Assembly: GCF_001273775.1 (NCBI RefSeq)
Contig: NZ_CP011801.1
Coordinates: 2,210,001 to 2,274,000 of the forward strand
Source: Nitrospira moscoviensis
GTDB lineage: Bacteria; Nitrospirota; Nitrospiria; Nitrospirales; Nitrospiraceae
DNA: 64,000 bases
Reading direction: 5' to 3'
Below the pieces are notes generated by a model. That model was not told the DNA's origin. It saw only the letters and a program-made list of their open reading frames with translations, and did no database searches. A program made the translations under genes and the position numbers. Positions 61,285 through 64,000 of the stretch are shown here, piece by piece; the first letter of the stretch is position 1; each line of letters starts with the position of its first letter.

Positions 61285-61696
61285 GCTACTGGCCTTACCG
61301 CACCACGAGCGTATTGCCTTGATCGAAGCCTGGTTGCTGCTGGGCTGGGCCGAAATCCGCCTGCGGCTTCCGCACGGCGCGCCTCCGATTCCACCGGCTC
61401 ACGCCGGCACGAGCAGGCACTCTCACAGCTGTCTTTGCCGGGTACGCCGCCTGTCGGAGCTGGTGCGGCTCGCCGCCGCGCATCACGTGCTGCCTTCCAG
61501 CTGCCTCAAGGAGGCCCTGGCGCTGTCATGGCTGCTGCGCAAGCGGGGCATCAACAGTCGGCTGCGCATCGGCGTGGCCCGACAAGCGGACGGAGCGATG
61601 TGCGCGCATTCCTGGGTCGAATGTGCGGGAGCCGTGGTGATCGGCGATCCGCATCACGCCGGCTATGTCGCACTCCAATCGACCATCGAAACGTGA
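61268..61696 (+). CDS. Lasso leader peptidase (B2, transglutaminase-like)
   Basis: The 142-residue protein has the transglutaminase-like triad of B2 proteases: Cys in SSCLKEALALSWLLRK near residue 79, His in AHSWVE near 114 and Asp in VIGDP near 125. It cleaves the leader after threonine -2 in classical lasso precursors. The ATG at 61268 is preferred over earlier starts. It overlaps the RRE gene and is followed 10 bp later by the cyclase. Confidence 0.82.
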   Translation: MNRIRKLLALPHHERIALIEAWLLLGWAEIRLRLPHGAPPIPPAHAGTSRHSHSCLCRVRRLSELVRLAAAHHVLPSSCLKEALALSWLLRKRGINSRLRIGVARQADGAMCAHSWVECAGAVVIGDPHHAGYVALQSTIET

Positions 61697-61706
61697 GACG
61701 GCATCC

Positions 61707-63656
61707 ATGAGCGGCCTGGCAGGCATCTATCGACGTGACGGCGCCGCGGTCGACGCGCGGTCATTAGGACGGATGGCCGACACCCTGGCTCATCGCGGTC
61801 TCGCCGACTCCTGGGTCTGGCGGGACGGCGCCGTCGGCATCGCCTATCGTGCCCTCAGCCCTTCGCCCACATCAGACTTTCTCCAGGCCTATCCCTCAGC
61901 CCCTCATGTGACCATCGCCTTTGACGGCCGGCTGGATAACCGAGAGGAATTGCGCGCGCTCCTCGCCGATGAGGGAGCCCTGCCTCCGGAGAGCTCGGAT
62001 GCGGCCTGCGTCGCGGCGGCGTACAGGGCGTTCGGGACGGAGTTTCCCGCGCGTCTGGTCGGGGATTTTGCCCTGGTCCTGTTCGACCGTCGAGCCCGTA
62101 CGCTGCTATTGGCCCGCGATCCTCTTGGGATCCGCCCGCTCTATTACCTGGCTGTGAAGGGCGCCCTCCTCTTTGCGACGGAAATCAAGGCCCTGTTGGC
62201 CGGGGCTCCCGACGCCGCGCGACCGGATCGTGAATCTCTGGCGCGCGCCATGATCGGAACCGGGGCAGCGGCTGACGGAGAGACCTGCTTCGCCGACATC
62301 AAGTCGGTTCCGCCGGGACAGGCGGCCATCGAGACACCAGACAGTTTTGCCCTCCGCGTCTTTTGGGATTTCGACCCGGCCCACCGTGTTCATTGCTCAT
62401 CGCTGGGAGACTATGCGGAAGGTTTCCGGTTTTATTTTGAGCAGGCGGTGGCGCGGCGTCTCGCCTCTACCAGACCGGTGGCCGTGGCGGTCAGCGGCGG
62501 GCTCGATTCGTCGTCGATCCTTGCCGTGGCGCATGGTCTGCATCAGGGCCGGCCGGGCTCCTTCGCGCCTGTCATCGGCCTCACCTACAGCCCCGCGGAC
62601 GGCTCTCCAGCCGATGAGCAGGCCTTCCTCAAGGCGCTTGAGGCATGCGGCCCAGCCATTGCTCATTTGCCCGCGCCGCCTCCCGGCTCGCTGCACGCCG
62701 CCCGTGAAGTCGTTCGGCTGGTAGAAATGCCCCTGCTTGACCCGCTCTGGAACGCGACGCATTCAGTCCACGCGGCCGCGGCCGCGCGCGGTACCGGCAC
62801 CCTGCTCACCGGTCACTGGGGAGACCAGGTGGTCGGCTCACCGGCGTACCTCATCGACCTGTTCCGCAGGTTCCGTTGGACGACCCTGCTAGGCCATCTC
62901 TTGCAGCGCGTACAATGGTCAGTGGATGTTCCACCGAGCCGGCATCTGCACGCCTTTTTCGCCGATGTCCTGCGTGCTCACGTCCCGGACTGTCTCGTCT
63001 CCCTGCTTCGGCATGTGGTTCCCACCCCGGGGTGGCAGGATCTCCCCCGATCACTGCAGAGACGGCTGCTGCTCGATGGGCGCAACGACGGCCGGCGATG
63101 TCGTTCCGGTGAGTTCGAAAGCCTCCACGCGCGAAGCCTTTACCAAGAACTGCGCTCCGCGTCGACGGTGCGATGTCTCGAATGGAACAACAAGATAGGG
63201 GCGGCCTACGGACTGGACGTCTCGTTTCCATTTCTGGACCGTGACTTCCTCGCCTTTGTCCTCGGCATCCCCGGCGACATTCTCAATACCGGTGGCACCC
63301 CGAAAGGATTGCTCAGGACTGCGCTCCGATCCTCCTTGCCGCCCTGCATCGCTCAACGCCGGTCCAAAGGGAATTATTCCCACATTGTCAATGCGGGAGC
63401 GAGCCGTGACCTGCCACAGGCGCGGACATGGCTGACGCAGCGGGCTCGATCGCCGGAACTGGGTCTTCTCGCGCCCGAGGCTCTGCGTTCCTGCCTGTCC
63501 GGCGGGCCGGACCGGACGAGCGACAACTGTCTGGCCGCTTGGCGTATCCAGCGGTTGGCGGCGGTTGAACTGTGGCTGGACGTTTTTTGCCCTGACACAT
63601 CATCAGCCAAAGAAACGACGTCTGTCTCACTCGGCGAGATGGTCCCCTCGTCATAG
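61707..63656 (+). CDS. Asparagine synthetase-like lasso cyclase (C protein)
   Basis: The 649-residue protein starts MSGLAGIYRRDGAAVDARSL, a glutaminase-type N-terminal domain in which Cys2 of real asparagine synthetases is Ser, so ammonia production is lost. The synthetase domain has the PP-loop AVSGGLDSSSILAVAHG with SGGLDSS at residues 263-269. It would adenylate the ring-forming Asp or Glu of the precursor. GTGAG precedes the ATG. It lies between the B2 gene and the precursor. Confidence 0.85.
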   Translation: MSGLAGIYRRDGAAVDARSLGRMADTLAHRGLADSWVWRDGAVGIAYRALSPSPTSDFLQAYPSAPHVTIAFDGRLDNREELRALLADEGALPPESSDAACVAAAYRAFGTEFPARLVGDFALVLFDRRARTLLLARDPLGIRPLYYLAVKGALLFATEIKALLAGAPDAARPDRESLARAMIGTGAAADGETCFADIKSVPPGQAAIETPDSFALRVFWDFDPAHRVHCSSLGDYAEGFRFYFEQAVARRLASTRPVAVAVSGGLDSSSILAVAHGLHQGRPGSFAPVIGLTYSPADGSPADEQAFLKALEACGPAIAHLPAPPPGSLHAAREVVRLVEMPLLDPLWNATHSVHAAAAARGTGTLLTGHWGDQVVGSPAYLIDLFRRFRWTTLLGHLLQRVQWSVDVPPSRHLHAFFADVLRAHVPDCLVSLLRHVVPTPGWQDLPRSLQRRLLLDGRNDGRRCRSGEFESLHARSLYQELRSASTVRCLEWNNKIGAAYGLDVSFPFLDRDFLAFVLGIPGDILNTGGTPKGLLRTALRSSLPPCIAQRRSKGNYSHIVNAGASRDLPQARTWLTQRARSPELGLLAPEALRSCLSGGPDRTSDNCLAAWRIQRLAAVELWLDVFCPDTSSAKETTSVSLGEMVPSS

Positions 63657-63673
63657 ATGTTAGGAGAACCGCT

Positions 63674-63841
63674 ATGCCCGATCAATCCTATCCGGAACAG
63701 CCTCTCAGCGAAGAGAAGCGACCCTATGAGCCTCCGGCGTTACGCATTCATGGAGATCTCCGCACGTTGACGCAAATGATGCTCAATGCGAAGGGCGGCA
63801 ACCGGAACGACGGAGGCGGGTTGCCCCGCACCAGGCTCTAA
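63674..63841 (+). CDS. Lasso-type RiPP precursor peptide
   Basis: The 55-residue peptide was found directly in the sequence, with TAGGAG at 63661 before the ATG. Its leader has the lasso motif Y18-E-P-P-A-L23-x3-G27-x5-T33. If T33 were at -2, the core would begin at M35 and there is no acidic residue at positions 7-9 of that core; the only later acid is D46. Counting back, A39 to D46 would make an 8-membered ring (AKGGNRND), giving core 39-55 with tail GGGLPRTRL, but then T33 would be at -6. The gene follows the cyclase by 17 bp. Confidence 0.78.
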   Translation: MPDQSYPEQPLSEEKRPYEPPALRIHGDLRTLTQMMLNAKGGNRNDGGGLPRTRL

Positions 63842-63849
63842 CAGCTGCG

Positions 63850-64000
63850 ATGGCTGCTCCTGCCGCTTCCTCCAGGCGTGAATTGTCCGGCATCCTGTCC
63901 GTTGACACGCCCTCTCTCTACGGTGCGGTATTGCTGGACGGCACCGTGTCCCCGAATCAAGACTCCACCGGCCCGTCCGTTCGGTTGATCGCCGCCCCTC
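63850..64000 (+). CDS. Partial protein at window edge, unknown function
   Basis: An open frame starts MAAPAASSRRELSGILSVDT 8 bp after the precursor stop and continues beyond the window, with SLYGAVLLDGTVSPNQDSTG visible. Its position suggests a tailoring or immunity gene of the RiPP cluster, but 50 residues are too few to assign a family. Confidence 0.55.
   Translation, partial: MAAPAASSRRELSGILSVDTPSLYGAVLLDGTVSPNQDSTGPSVRLIAAP

Overview
The window is GC-rich (low 60s percent by eye), gene-dense DNA from a diderm bacterium. It encodes PagL-type lipid A deacylase, an outer-membrane barrel, TolC/RND efflux, many lipoproteins and Tat substrates. The gene set (DUF1501/DUF1800 pair, HemW, GlgC beside a Ski2-like helicase, DUF3386, DUF5069, many Nitrospira-style small proteins, a double sulfur-carrier cluster) suggests Nitrospirota, most likely Nitrospira. 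That assignment is inference from gene content; no rRNA or nitrification marker lies in the window.

Layout. 1-16.5 kb is housekeeping and exported proteins: DUF1501/DUF1800 (the latter frameshifted), an FmdB-type zinc ribbon operon, HemW, a Cax Ca2+/H+ exchanger, a ClpS-like protein with altered binding residues, an animal-type heme peroxidase, and a TPM / nucleotidyltransferase-like / FAD monooxygenase run. 16.6-22 kb is a sulfur-carrier-protein cluster: a ThiS-like carrier ending GGGL with CysK and an E1-like enzyme, then threonine synthase with a MoaD-like carrier ending GG, a NIL-domain protein, a second E1-like enzyme and a JAMM (M67) peptidase. 22-32 kb holds an MsbA-like ABC exporter, peptide deformylase, a HEAT-repeat protein and a czcCBA-type metal efflux operon. 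32-38 kb has glgC followed by a Ski2-like helicase split into two ORFs in swapped order (C-terminal half first), then an outer-membrane barrel.

38-48 kb carries a BACON-like repeat protein with an Fn3 domain, tRNA-Arg(ACG), a decayed patch (IS3 fragment, frameshifted dsrE), a sterol-desaturase-like hydroxylase, and a divergent pair in which a winged-helix-like protein faces a pspA-type gene across two TGACAnTGTCA palindromes. 48-58 kb has an NhaD/ArsB permease, FKBP isomerase, a YcbK-like Tat protein, CheY-like and PilZ proteins, a VanZ-like protein, a two-domain SagB-type oxidoreductase, TPR proteins and PagL.

58-64 kb ends in a glycosyltransferase-like protein, a methyltransferase and a lasso-type RiPP cluster in the order RRE (PqqD-like), B2 protease, Asn-synthetase-like cyclase, precursor, plus a partial gene. 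The 55-residue precursor is directly readable and has the lasso leader motif, but its core does not obey the usual spacing rule. Several dispersed repeat families run through the window: TCATCAC-rich tracts just upstream of start codons, and a 70-190 bp inverted-repeat-bounded element. The most interesting items are the RiPP cluster, the two-module carrier/JAMM sulfur cluster, the permuted split helicase, and repeat-derived linkers inside the SagB-type gene.
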